Shown here: one piece after another, positions 47,100 through 59,286 of the stretch
Layout: every line of letters starts with the position of its first letter
Numbering within the stretch: the stretch's first letter is position 1
Origin: Sphagnum compactum
Taxonomy: Eukaryota; Bryophyta; Sphagnopsida; Sphagnales
Assembly (NCBI GenBank): GCA_965153455.1
Contig: OZ234499.1
Span: forward strand, 13,450,271-13,514,270
Direction: 5' to 3'
Length of the DNA: 64,000 nucleotides
Program-made: the position numbers and the translations under genes
Notes under the pieces: generated by a model
Told to the model about the DNA's origin: nothing
Databases searched by the model: none
Seen by the model: the letters and a program-made list of their open reading frames with translations, nothing else

Positions 47100-47940
47100 T
47101 AATAAAGTTGTCCACATTGATTTATTTTCAACCATACCAAAATGCTTCAATATAATTTCAATGTATTTGCATTGGTTTTTTAATATATCACTTGGTCTTG
47201 TGCAATGCAATTCACTTGTATCCCAAAGCGATGCTAGATTTCACCTAAATCCATCATATTTTAAATTTATATGAAACATTGTCCTTTGTTTCTGTCAAAC
47301 AAAATCAAGTCATTAGATGCCAAAATGAAATCATCAATTATACAAAGTTATGATCACATAGAAATTGCTTTGAAATATTTGAAAATAAACATTGTAGTTA
47401 ATAGAACTTCTTTCAAACTCCTTAAAATCAAGATATAGGTTCCATGCATGAGGAGATTGCTTCAACCCATACAAGTATTTCATAAGTTTACATACCATGT
47501 TTTTCTTACCTTTGAACACAAAGCCTTTTGGTTGTTATATATATATATAATCCAAAAGATCTCCATCAAGAAAGTTAGTTTGAACATCCATTTGATGCAT
47601 TTTGAGATCTTTTGAATTGTTGCAATTATAAGCATAATAATTCGAATTTGGTTCCATTTGTGCAACAAAGGAAAAGGCCTTATTGAAATAAATACCTTCA
47701 ACTTGTGAAAACCCCTTGGCTAACAAACAAGTTTTGTTCCTTGCCCCAAAACCATTGACATTAAATATTTGATCTTCAAGATCCATGTGTTTTAGCTCAT
47801 TAGTTTGTGATTTGGTGAAAGTGAAGAAAGCACCAAAGTCTTATTTTGTCTTGTAAAGATTGAAATTCATAATCCATATGGCATTTTTTCCATCATAATG
47901 AATATTCACTTTCCAAAGCCATAAGATAATAGGGCTTGTA
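47100..47940 (-). pseudogene. Decayed Ty1/Copia retrotransposon reverse transcriptase
   Basis: On the minus strand, broken frames give Copia RT blocks in order: CLLAKGFSQVEGIYFNKAFS (near 47,740-47,680), KMHQMDVQTNFLDGDL (near 47,610-47,560), KGKKNMVCKLMKYLYGLKQS (near 47,510-47,460), HFGMVENKSMW (near 47,150-47,115). In-frame stops and frameshifts are present, so it is inactive. The YVDD catalytic block is not intact. LTRs are not identified. Confidence 0.85.
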
Positions 47941-48239
47941 CATTATTAATAGAAAAAACATATGAAAGATCTTGACTTTCTCCAACCAATATTGAATTCT
48001 CTTATTCATCTAGTCAAGAAATTTTTCATCTTCTTTCTATAGCTTTTGATTTAGATCCATCTATTGAGTAACTCTTTCATCCTCCATTTCTAGACTTTGA
48101 ATTGAAAATCCATTTTTTTAATTTTCAAAATTTTAAACTTGAAACAATTTTTCCCCCATTAAAATCTTCGAACTTACAAAAAATTGACATAATGACTAAT
48201 AGTCATACTAGTTTATAGGTTTATACAATATGTATTTTT

Positions 48240-48610
48240 TAGGATTAAAATGGTACAAAACATAGGCAAGTGAAAAAAAATCTTGCAACCAATGAGGTGA
48301 AATCTCAAGGAGGCCAAGTATTGTTCCCTTGGGGAGGGGGGAAAAGGTTGGATTTTTTGTGTTCCCGATGTGTTCCCATGAAGTTCTCACTATATTCCCA
48401 TAAGTTCCCAATAGCCTCTCACTTTATCCCATCTCTTTTGCCATAAGTTCTATTACCTGTTGTAACCTATATAACTAGCCCAAAGGAGGAGATTACAATG
48501 AACCAAAGTTTGATTATTAATTTTTGTGATGGGCCAATCAAAAGACACCCATCACAAAAGAAAAAAAATTCTTTGAACTTTGGAGGTCCCCACAACTAAG
48601 TAATATGACT
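48240..48610 (+). repeat. GTTCCC-type dispersed repeat, copy 3
   Basis: Contains ACCAATGAGG, GTGTTCCCATGAAGTTC, TTCCCAATAGCCTCTCACTT, TATCCCAT and the tail TTTTGTGATGGGCCAATCAAA shared with copy 2. Confidence 0.75.
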
Positions 48611-49046
48611 CACAATATACTACCATACTAGGTATATACCATCCTATTGTTTGGCAATAAATATGACAATATTTTTTCAGCTTCAGAAAACATGGGTGGG
48701 TGGAGTTGAAAGGAGAAGTTTGCAAATTATTTCATGTGAAAAATTGTTTCTTGCATTTACTTGAAAGACTAAACCCTCGGAATTACAAATCGAGCAGCAA
48801 CATAAAAAAAAACACAACAATTCAAATTTGAAGATTTATGTAATAGTGTAGTACCTTGAGAGCTTCCACACTAATTTTTTTTTTTTCAAGATGCTGAATT
48901 TATTTATTTTAATTCCAAAGAACAAAAGTGTGTGAAAAAATATTTAAAATCTCTTAGAATATTATAGAATGTTCAGTATTTTAAATAATTATTTAACACT
49001 GAACTTGTCCTGGTACTAAGGTGCATAACCCTATATACAAACAAGG
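48611..49046. other. AT-rich DNA before the MITE
   Basis: No gene or repeat family recognised. Confidence 0.5.
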
Positions 49047-49049
49047 TTA

Positions 49050-49422
49050 GAGCATCTCCACCGGTGCTCAGTATGTCACTGTGGATAATAAAATTAAAAT
49101 GTCTAAGTTTAGCTGTTTTTCTTTTGACAACCCCACCAATAAAACTGTAACTGGAACTGCATATATATGGGACTACTAATAGCAAACCACTTGGACCAAT
49201 CAGCATAATAGACCAATCAGAAATACTGAGCTGCAGTTCGGTCCAATTTATTACACTCTTTTTTGGAGGTGCACAACTGTGTTGCGCCTGTTACCAGCCA
49301 CGGCAAGCTGGACAAATTCGGTGCAGAAAAACCAATTTTCTGAGCTAAACCGGCACCTTTTGACTTTTTCGCAATAAATTTTACTGTCTGGAGTCACATA
49401 CTAAGCACCGTTGGAGATGCTC
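49050..49422. mobile_element. Complete 373-bp MITE with TTA target duplication, PIF/Harbinger-like
   Basis: The ends GAGCATCTCCACCGGTGCTC...AGTATGT and ACATACT...AAGCACCGTTGGAGATGCTC form 27-bp terminal inverted repeats with about two mismatches. TTA flanks both sides (49047-49049 and 49423-49425), matching the 3-bp TWA target of PIF/Harbinger elements. There is no coding capacity. A diverged copy lies at 21993-22345, and a 3' fragment near 35,070-35,158. Confidence 0.9.
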
Positions 49423-49579
49423 TTATAATATTAGTGTAGAGAATATACAGAAATATGGAAGGTATGTGAAATGCACTTGTGCCTATTACCTAGGATGAAA
49501 AAAAATGGACAATGAGATAGGTAGAGTGGGAGCCTTGAATTGTTTTGAGGAGTTCTCTTCAATAAACTAGCACTTAAGT

Positions 49580-49720
49580 ATAGTAATAGCCTCATAAGCT
49601 TGTGCCTAGGTGCCTAAGTGGGTTTTTTCTTTTGTTACTATTCCCAATGATCTCACTATGTTCCCATCAAGTTCTTATAGAGTTCCCCAATATGTTCTCA
49701 ATAGCATCTCACTTTTATGG
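49580..49720 (+). repeat. GTTCCC-type dispersed repeat, copy 4 (partial)
   Basis: Contains TATTCCCAATGATCTCAC, ATGTTCCCATCAAGTTC, AGTTCCCCAATATGTTCTCA and ATAGCATCTCACTTTTATGG. Confidence 0.7.
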
Positions 49721-49829
49721 TTTAGAAAGTTTCCTACTGTATTGAGGGCTTTTCAAATAACATGTTGCCATCAATGCTAAATCATTTTTGGGATGATTGC
49801 CACTAGCCTAGTGCTCCATCACCAAAATG

Positions 49830-49857
49830 TTAAAATAATAATAATAATAATAATAAC

Positions 49858-49893
<36 letters not shown>
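49830..49893. repeat. AAT and TA microsatellites
   Basis: (AAT)n is followed by a (TA)n tract of about 34 bases. Confidence 0.9.
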
Positions 49894-49895
<2 letters not shown>

Positions 49896-50825
49896 AGAGG
49901 CTGGTATGGATGTATGGACCTACACAATCATTGGCCCAATGGTCAATGTCTTTTTATATGCAATGCAAGATGGAGTTGGGCAGTGGCCAGTTTTGGGTTT
50001 TTGGCCAAATTGTTTGGGGAATGTGAAACCTGAACTGCATGGGCAGTGTTGGCCAGTTTTGGGTTCTTGGCCCAAATTCTTCTTAGTTCTTGAAGGGTGG
50101 GAGGAAAATGAAGAACTTTGATTTGCAGATTTAGCCTCCCAATGGAAATTGGAATTTGTAATTTGAATCCTTGCTGCAGTCTCTTTTTAAATAAGATCAA
50201 GTTTTTTTTATAAATGATTAATTAAATTATTTTATTTTTTTTTATTTTAAATATTTTTTTTCATTTTATTTTTTAAGTTGTAATTTTCTTAAGGGCAGGT
50301 TGCCACTTTTAGTTAGTTGTCCATTATTGGTAGTACACAATTGAAAGAGTTGTTAGTTCACCAAAAAACAAAAAGATGTATTAGTGTTTTCAATGTTTTT
50401 TTAAGCTAAAATTTAATTTTGATATGTGCCTTAATCATTTGATTAATTCTTGTGTATCATATCATTATTATATAACATAAGCCATATGATGTCAACCTAT
50501 TTTTTATATTTTTACGAACATGGTTATTCATCTTTTTCAAAAGAGAGCCAAAAAAATCTAAACATATTTGACAAATTACTTAAATAAGATGAACCAAAAG
50601 ATAAAATAATTTTAATACTTAAAAAATAATCAAATAATGGTTGAAAAGCTTTTTTTTTTAATAATAGTATCTTTGAAATCCACATTCAATATTTTGTTAT
50701 TTTATAAAATTAAATTTTAACAAAATTGAATAAAAGTATATGAATATTTACAAGACATTAAAGATAATCGTAAAGTCAAGTCATCTTGTCTTTGCGCCTC
50801 CTTCCACCCCCTAACCCCTCTTTTA

Positions 50826-51170
50826 GGGGTATCCGTAAAGTAAGGAAATTTTATTAAATCTCAATATAAAATGCTGAAACTCGATACGAAATGCTGAATC
50901 TCAGCATTTAATGCACAAGGTTCGAAGAGGAATTATAGTAGATGTACAGGCAGGAGCAGTGAAAATCTATGTAGCAGCAGTGGAGGTGCTCAGGAAAAAA
51001 GAAAGACAGAGTGAAACTCAGGAACCATCCAAATTGATGGTTTTCTGAGTTTCACCCCCCTTTGAATGCTAATGTCCTTTTTTGCTTGCTGGTTTTTTTT
51101 TTTGAATCTCACCGTGTATGACCAAACTCAGGGTACTGGTGCTGTCTTTTACTGACTTTACGAATATCTC
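50826..51170. mobile_element. 345-bp MITE-like element with TA flanks and two internal hairpins
   Basis: The left end GGGGTATCCGTAAAGTAAGG and the reverse complement of the right end, GAGATATTCGTAAAGTCAGT, agree at 15 of 20 positions. TA borders both ends, as for Tc1/mariner-derived MITEs. Inside are AAATGCTGA-atc-TCAGCATTT (about 50,889-50,910) and the hairpin GTGAAACTCAGGAACCATC with its near-complement (51,011-51,055). No coding. Class assignment is tentative. Confidence 0.6.
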
Positions 51171-54100
51171 TATTATACATGAAAAATGTCATTTCAACAT
51201 TGTTATAAGGTTGTGTACATAATATGAATAAAATAAACTAAAATAACTTTGTGAAACTTTTTGTGACAAAATCAATAGTTACTTACAATATATTGGGATA
51301 ATGGCATGTTTGACAATTTAAATTTTGATTTCATAAAATATATAACAGATCTTTGCATAAATCTTTCATTGAATAAAAAATGATTTATGCATTAAATTTG
51401 TGATAATTTTCAATTTTTTTAAAGATTCATAATTACATGGGCAAATGATCAACGTTGTCATTACAAATGTCATTGCTTGATGATAAATCTTAATAAACTT
51501 ACAATAAAAAAATTAATGATTTTTTAATATATGAATTTAAAATATCTTTGCCATTTATGAAAACCTTTAAAACTATTATTGACATTGCAAACTAAGATAA
51601 AATATGAAATTCTGCATAAAACAAACATAACTTGATGAGATCAAATGGTTTGTATTTTTTTTATTCATTTAATTTTGTGATTATCCCTTATGCAAATATG
51701 ACCTACTAGAAGAAACAATTCATCTTATTTATTCCATAAGGGCATAAGTATGGTAAAGTATACCAAAAAAAGTGAGTGTTTTCATTTTTATCTTATGTTT
51801 TGCATATAAATGCAATAAAATAACATCAAAATGGATGGAAGTATGATAGAGTACCCTTGGTTCCCTCTATTACATTTGTAAGAATCTACTTTCAAAAGAT
51901 TAAAAATAAATTTTGAAAATAGGCAAAAAGTATCCCTGTTCATTCCATGATAAATTTATTATTTAAGAATCTTAACACATCTAATTCCATGAAACATATT
52001 GATACTAAATAAGGATATAAAAAAAATTGTATTCTTAAGGTCCCCATTAAAAAAAATTGCACTTTTTATTTGTTAGAATCTACTTACCATGTATTTTACA
52101 AAAATCCACAATGCAAAAAAATATGAAAAGTAAATTGCAAAATCTACTTGTATTTTTAGAAATCTATTTTAACTTACTTTTACAATGTGAAAATTGAAAA
52201 ATTAATGTATAATAATGAAAAACTATCTTGTATCCGATCATTCAAATAAAAATATTTCACATACAAATGATTTATGATGGATTTTGTTGTTATTTTCATT
52301 TTACTTGTCAAGTACACTACCAAGGAGATTTAATTGTCTACTTTACCATGCTTATGCCCATAATTTATTGTACATGATGTCATATTTATATTTACATTTT
52401 ATTTATTAATGTAGTACTTTGACATCTTTGACACAAATTATATTTTTTTCAAAGAAAAATTTATGAAAAAAATAAATAGTTTTATGGAGTTGAAGAATAT
52501 TTTATTTTTGACATTAAATTTTTTAATTCATTAATTAAGAGATCTTGAAATTATTATGAATCTATTAAATCATGTGTGCTTTCTTCATTTCATGCATATG
52601 TTGTAAAAGTTACAACTTTTCTCTTAATGTGTGTTATTAATTGAATTAAATGCATAGGAGAATGAATGACTTGTTATCATAGAAGTTTTACAGAAAGGAA
52701 AATGGAAAGAAAAAAAAAGAGGAAGAAAAAAAAATGATCTAATTTGCATGGGCGATAAACCGATGTTTCCAAATTGGGCACAAAATTGAGATGAACAACA
52801 TTTCAAAACCCATAAAAGTTTAACAAAGTTTTTTTATTATAAAAAATTCCCATTTTTTACATAGTTGAAACATGTTTAAAGTTTGGCTTTTGATTTCAAA
52901 TTTTACATTACTCAAGTATTTAATATTTTGGTTAAATCAATTGCATGTTAATTATAAATCACAAGTTTTTCAACCTAGTATCACTTTGTACCATATCAAG
53001 GTCTTGAAAACCTTGAAATTCTTTTACGCATGTTATTTAAAAATGCATCATTCACATACAAATGCATTTGTGTTTCACCTTTCATTCATCTACATTTTTA
53101 AATTTGATGGTCTATTAATTAATACATTATTGATGTTCTAATTTTGACCTACACATCATGGTTGCAAATTGTTTTCTAGATGTTTTAAATTTCAACATTT
53201 ATTTCACACGTAAGGATTAACATGTTTTGGTGCATTTTAGACCATGAAGTCAAATTTTATATCCATATATTTTTTAATAGATTTTATATTGATTAATTTT
53301 CATAGTGTTCATAATTCTAACAAATGGTAACATTGAATTTAACATGATGGTGACTTTTGGTTTGTATTGAAAATCAAAATTAAAAAAATTAATATGAAAT
53401 TTCATTATAATTCCAAAATTTTAACTAAATTATTGACATTTTTTTAATAACATTTTTTTGGTACTTTCAATTTTATAATGGATTTCATCAAAATTAAGAA
53501 AAATATAATACATTTATTTTAATCATATTTTTATTAAGTATATAAAATATATAAACACAAAAATAATCAACTTAAATTTCTAAAAATATTTTAATGAACA
53601 CCTTTTAATCAAAACTAGAATCATATTGAAATCAACATTGAAAATGAAATATCCATTAGAACATTTTATCAAAGTTGACAAGTTTACATTATTATTATTT
53701 TATCAATGTTTATGTTTATGAAATTACTTATACTTAATAAACTCCAAACATCAAATTCAGCAATATTTAATGAGAAGTGACATCTACAATTGTTCAATAT
53801 CACCTCCACACATGACTTGCAAGGTGGACATTTTATTTTACCTCTTCCAACCATCCTCTCTTTGAAATGGGTAAACATTTTTTCCTCTTTCTAATTACTT
53901 TTTAAAAAAAATCAATGGGAATATATTACCCTCTTCAACTTTGGTCTTTTTTAGAATTAATAAAAACTTGACACGTTTAACATTTTCAAGAAAAAAATTC
54001 GCCTTTAAACAAACCACTATGATTGTTGTTAGGCTAATGTTTTGAAAAATCTTCCTAAGATGGGATGTCAATTTAGCAATTGTTTCCAAATCCATACATC

Positions 54101-55217
54101 CTTAATCAAAATTCAAATCAATGTAATGTTTTAGTTCAAGAATGACCTAAACTTGGTGAACAACCAAAACACACACATACAACACCAAGGATGACAAAAA
54201 ATTAAGGAACAACAAAAATAAAAAAAACAAGATTGTTGACAAAGAATTACAAAATGGCATCAAGTATAAGGTGCTTAAAAAGGATGTTCAAACACCAAGG
54301 GTAAAACATTCTTGCAATAGGGGGCACCAAGGCATTAGAGGTTGAAGGAGTTGAATATGCCGTTGGAGGAAACCAAGAAATACATAAGGGACACGGTTGA
54401 AAATATTCACTAGCATTATTAAATGGTGACGATCCTAGGTGGGTTGTAGCATTTTTACAAAAGCATTGCTACAAGTGGTGACCTAAGAAATGTCAAAAAT
54501 AGACATGATTTTTCAGAGAAAAGTAGGTTTAGGCGTGGTATTTTTATTTTGAAACATGGCATTAAAAATCCCTAAAAATCACAATATGTTCCTTTTTTTT
54601 TCGTATTTGACAAAACATTCAACAATTTGCAAAAAAATCAGCTTTTTAAGAACATAGGAAATAAGCCTTTCCAAAATGTAGTAGCAAAGGTTATATAAGA
54701 ATTTTAATAAATGCTCAGTTTCTAATTTGGTTGGACACCACCAGTACTAAACTATAAGGAAAACTGAACCTTGGTTTCCAAACTCAACCCAACTCAACCC
54801 AACCCAACCCAACCCAGTTTGGAATTCACTTAGAATGACATGGAAATCAGAGAGAGGGTCTCAGAAATTAGAATTTGAAAAACCTGCTTGGCAGAACCAC
54901 AAAAAAAAGAGGGAAGTTTTTGTAAAAACTGTTTTAAAAACACTAAGTTAAGTAAGTACTTAAAAACTTACAAGAAAAAAGCCTTACCAAAACAACACTG
55001 CTCTCTGATGATGGATGTCCAGAGATGGTGGGGACTCCACAGACTCCAGAGCTTTTCCCTCCTTCTCTGGCAACTCAAAAACAAAAATCACTGGGAAAAA
55101 CAATAAACACTGTAATTTGATCTTCTCTCCTTCCAAGGAAAATAATATACCTCTGATTCATGTACCAACCAGCCAGGCAGGCTCTGGCAACTAGTAACCT
55201 TGGAAATGTATATATAT
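51171..55217. other. 4-kb very AT-rich gene-free region
   Basis: Long AT-rich stretch with only short, lysine- and phenylalanine-rich frames. An AACCC/AACTC microsatellite lies near 54,780-54,820. No gene, RNA or transposon protein is recognised. Confidence 0.6.
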
Positions 55218-55239
55218 AAACCCTAAACCCTAAACCCTA
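55218..55239 (-). repeat. Interstitial telomere-type CCCTAAA tract
   Basis: Three tandem CCCTAAA units. Confidence 0.9.
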
Positions 55240-55609
55240 TCTAGACTCATGTTTGGCAAATCTTGCTGAAATAATTTTTACTTTGTTTTTTGGGGGAAAA
55301 AAAAGGTGGGTTTCAGAAGCTGCCCTAATCTGAATATTTTAAAAATTTCAACAACAATAGTCCTTTTTAAGTATATGCTAAGTCCACTAGTAAGATACCA
55401 CAAGATCCAAAGGAGAGAAAGATTTTTGTTTTCAATGCATAATATATGAATGTTTTTTTAATTCTTCGATTTTATAATACATAAAAGCATTCAGCAGAGA
55501 AAATTCCTAAGTGTATTTGGAGGGTACCTTAAGGAGTAGACGACATAAGAGCCCTCCCTTCTTACACTTGAAGGTGATCTAAACCCACCACCATCACCAC
55601 ACCATCATC
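55240..55609. other. Intergenic DNA with a shared element fragment
   Basis: The segment at about 55,505-55,540 is the reverse complement of sequence at 30,850-30,890. The rest is unrecognised. Confidence 0.5.
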
Positions 55610-56000
55610 ATCCTCTGGATGCCCGCTATGACTCCGTTGTGGATGGATGAACCTCAACTGAGTTGATAGCTGGTTTCACCTTGGTAACCCATAAGGTAAA
55701 GAAGTAGATCCTACATATAAGTAGATAGGTAGGAAAATAGGTGACTACTAAGTAAGTAAGTAAGTAAGTAAGTAGATAGTTTGTACCTAGTAGGTTTGGT
55801 AAGGACTGCTTTTAGGGTTTTTACTACCTACCTAGTTGCTAGTTGGTAGGTAGTTTTTTTTTTATTTTAAAAGCAACTGAGCTACCATCATGGTTAAGCT
55901 AAGGAACTGGAACTCAACAGAAAACTGTTTCCTCATCACTTTACCATCCATTCCATCATGGTGCAATGGTGGTGAGTGTGCTGGTTCACTCTGGGCCAAT
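55610..56000 (-). repeat. Dispersed repeat, copy 2 (inverted relative to 7,876-8,280)
   Basis: In reverse complement it follows the same order of blocks as copy 1, from TGGATGAACCTCAACTGAG to GTGCTGGTTCACTC. It has its own expanded (AAGT)n tract near 55,748-55,772. Confidence 0.7.
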
Positions 56001-56059
56001 TTGTATTAATGCATGATTTTAGCAGAGCAGGCACTGGGAAGCAGATTGAAGAGACAGGA

Positions 56060-57160
56060 CTCAGGAGGAGATGATGATGATGATGATGATGAATCATGAA
56101 TCATGAATCATGGGTATTTTGTCCTGTGGGAGATCATTCTCACAAACCCAACAGAATGTGTCAGAAATCATCAAAGTAAGTAGTACTAAGTACTCTCCCC
56201 TTCTTTGGGTGGGAGGGGACTTGAAGTTTGAAGTGAAAAAGCAAAGCAGGAGGCATAATCATAAAGACCAGGTAGAGAGAGAGAGAGAGAGAGAACCTGA
56301 CAGGAACTAGACTGTGCTCTGTAGAGTCTAGACTGACTGTACTAGTCAAGAGGGGGCATTTTGGAGGTTTGAATAACTCTCCCGCCACTGCAATCAAGAG
56401 CTTCTTAATTGTATGTTTGTTTATCTCTCCAAAAGAAATTCCTAGTTTTTGTCCCCAAGTCATTTAGCTCACTTGCTTTGGAGATTGAGCTGGGAGAGAG
56501 ATAGAGAGAGAGAGAGAGATTTGAGCCTAGTTAGCAGATTCAAAGAGTTCTTCACTTGAGTTCCAGCTTTCAATTTCCTGCTGTTGCCACTGTTCTAGTA
56601 GTATTAGAGCTGTTTTTGTTTCTGTAGTTGTTGTTGTGTTCAATGTTGTACTACTCTTTGAGCTGTTTTGAGCAGCTCTGGAATTTTTGAGGAACTGGGT
56701 GTTTTTAATGTGTCTGTTGTTGTTGTGGTAGTAGTAGTCGTAGTAGTAATAGGTGCCGTGTGCAGACAGAGACACTCAACATGAAGAGGAAGTCGGAGAG
56801 ACCTCCAGTACTCTCTACAGTGTAAGAGAAATCAGATGGGAAGAGCTGAAGATTCATTGCAAAGGTTCAATTAGAATCCTTGCAGCCGGCCACAGATAGA
56901 TATCAACCTTCTTCAACTGTCCTGTTTGAGTTCTTGAGATCAACGGAATTGGTTCTGTTCGTTTCTGTAATTTGTGCAGAGTGTATGTGACACAAGAGAG
57001 ACAAGGGAGAGACACAAGAGAAACAGAGAGAATTCAAGTGTTTTTCATGTGAGACAAGAGGGAGAAACAGTTCTCTGAGAGAAAGATTTCTTAAGTTTTT
57101 GTGTGACTCCAGAGAAAAAGAGTTGTGAGAGAGAGAAAAGAGAGAGAGCTTTTGTGAGGG
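56060..57160 (+). promoter_or_regulatory. Promoter and leader region of the IQD gene
   Basis: Contains (GAT)n and a CATGAAT triplication near 56,070-56,112, GA tracts near 56,272-56,293, 56,500-56,519 and 57,120-57,150, and GAGACAAGAG repeats at 56,990-57,070 leading up to the ATG at 57161. No TATA box could be assigned with confidence. Short frames here are not conserved. Confidence 0.4.
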
Positions 57161-57688
57161 ATGGGAGCATCAAGCAAGTTCTTCAAGACATTGGCAACAG
57201 TGAGAAGGATTGTGAAAACAGGCAGCAGTGTGGAGAAAGATGAGAATGTAAGTCTTCTTGTCTGGACAGTGTGGTTCTGTAGGAGCGATTGCGCTCCTAG
57301 AAAATGGTAAGCAAGTTCTGAATGGATCAAGAGTTTTGAGAAACTGGACATGGCTTTCATTCTTTTGTCATTATCTTGGTGCTGTTTTTGCCAGGCCTTG
57401 GTAGTGCATAAGAAGGCAGTAAACAGTGGTGAGAAGCTCAAGCGATGGTTGTTGTGGAAGAGCTCTGCTGCTGGAAATAATAATAGTGTCCGCAAGGGAG
57501 AAGAAACAGATAAGGAAGTGGAGGAGGAGGATGTGATCCAATGCTCAGAGTACACAACTCCGCGAGCTTCTTTTGTCACACCCACTCCTCTCTTTCATGC
57601 TGTCCTCCTTGCTCACAGATCTGCTCTTTGCATCCAAACAAACTTCAGAGGATTCTTGGTAAACTCGAAAAACATTCTCTTCCAAAAG

Positions 57689-57722
<34 letters not shown>

Positions 57723-59286
57723 GCTCCATCAAGGTAGGTCTGCACACCCTTTTCTTTGAACCCTTTTTTTTTAATTTTGAGGTTTCATGCTGTTGTCTGG
57801 TGTGGATAGAAATTTTGGTGTTTGTGTGCTAACAACAAACACCATGGGGATTGCTATGCAGGCCAGGAGAGCTTTGACAGCACTGAAAGGACTAGTCAGG
57901 TTGCAAGCACTGGTGAGAGGACATACAGTGCGGAGGCAGGCAGCAATAACCTTGCGATGCATGCAGGCATTGGTGAGAGTGCAAGCTCGAGTAAGGGCAC
58001 GCAGGGTGAGAATGTCACAACATGGTCAAGCTGTATGCCAGTCAATTGCCCATTACCACTCCTCCCTGCAAACTGAACTTCGCAATTCCGAGGTACCACA
58101 GTTATTTTGGTTCCTGATTCTCAAAGTAATCAATTTCCTCAAGAACCTCCTGTAAAAGCTTGAGAGCTTAAGTTCACAACAGGGCACTTAGTCCACAATC
58201 TTGTCTTCAGTATACAGATTTGATTCTAATTGCTCTTGAGTTGGTAGCTGTTCTCAGCGTTGCCATTGCCATTCTTGTCGGTTAAATGAATCAATCAAGC
58301 TTGGAACCAGGGAAAAAACTTGAGTGAAGATGATACTAACCAAGTGAAAGGGAACAGCTTGGGTGGTGTGCAAATTCAGGAACTGTACAAGACATCCAAG
58401 CAAAGCTGCAGCAGAAGCAGGAAGGAGTGATCAAACGTGAGAGAGCTTTAGCTTACGCAAGTTCACGTCAGGTACATAGAAATCTCAAGAGTACATAGAA
58501 CTCTCAAGACTGCATTGCAATTTGCAATACAGTCAAGGTACATTCTACTTCTGTTGTGGAAGAATCTCTTTGTGATCCTTCTTGGCATATATGCTAGTGT
58601 TTAACAAGTGCACTTGATTTGCTGGAAGAATGCAGTGGAGATCAGATACAGGAGAAAATTCAGGAGTCTGCCTGGATATTGAGTCTGACAACGCACCCCA
58701 CTGGGGTTGGAGCTGGCTGGAGCGGTGGATGGCAGCTCGCCCCTGGGAAAATCGCATGCTGGACCAGAATGGTTTCTTCACTAAGGAAGATGACGAGACC
58801 TTGAGAAGCCAATCCCCTGAGAGCTATGTGGACATGATGTCCTTGCAGCCACCACCTAGTAGTGCACCCCGAACATGCAAGGGAAATAGCATGAATGGAA
58901 GTGTGTGCACCTCTCCAACTCCATCTATGATCATACAAGTCCAGAAACAGCGAGTCCAGAAGCAGCAGCAACAGCAAGGGCAAACTTTGCGAAGATATGA
59001 CCAACAATCTGAGGTATCCACCACATCTCGTTCTGTGCTTTCCACACTTGATAGCAACATTCCAACAAGGAGATGCCACTACATGGCAGCCACCAAGTCT
59101 GCCCAGGCAAAAGTTCGCTCACACAGCACTCCAAAGCAGCGTCCTCCACCATCACAAGACAACCAAAACAAGAAGAAGCGTCTCTCTTTGCCTGTGAAAT
59201 CAACAACAACTGTAAGTCCCACCAGCCTGAGCACAAATAACTCAAGGCTCCAAACACCAGAATCTCGAAGACCTAAGTTCCGCTAA
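57161..59286 (+). CDS. IQ67-domain (IQD) calmodulin-binding protein, 448 aa
   Basis: Five exons, all joined in phase 0: 57161-57247, 57395-57658, 57862-58092, 58358-58471, 58636-59286. The IQ67 region covers residues about 103-165: [10 protein letters not shown], then [28 protein letters not shown] and [20 protein letters not shown]. An intron falls inside the first IQ motif, after FRGFL, the position usual for this family. Downstream are [25 protein letters not shown] and [18 protein letters not shown], all typical IQD blocks, then a basic Ser/Gln-rich tail. IQD proteins bind calmodulin and microtubules or membranes and act as scaffolds in cell shape and division-plane control. Boundaries of exon 4 are inferred from these blocks and frame. 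The gene is convergent with the PP2C gene. Confidence 0.93.
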
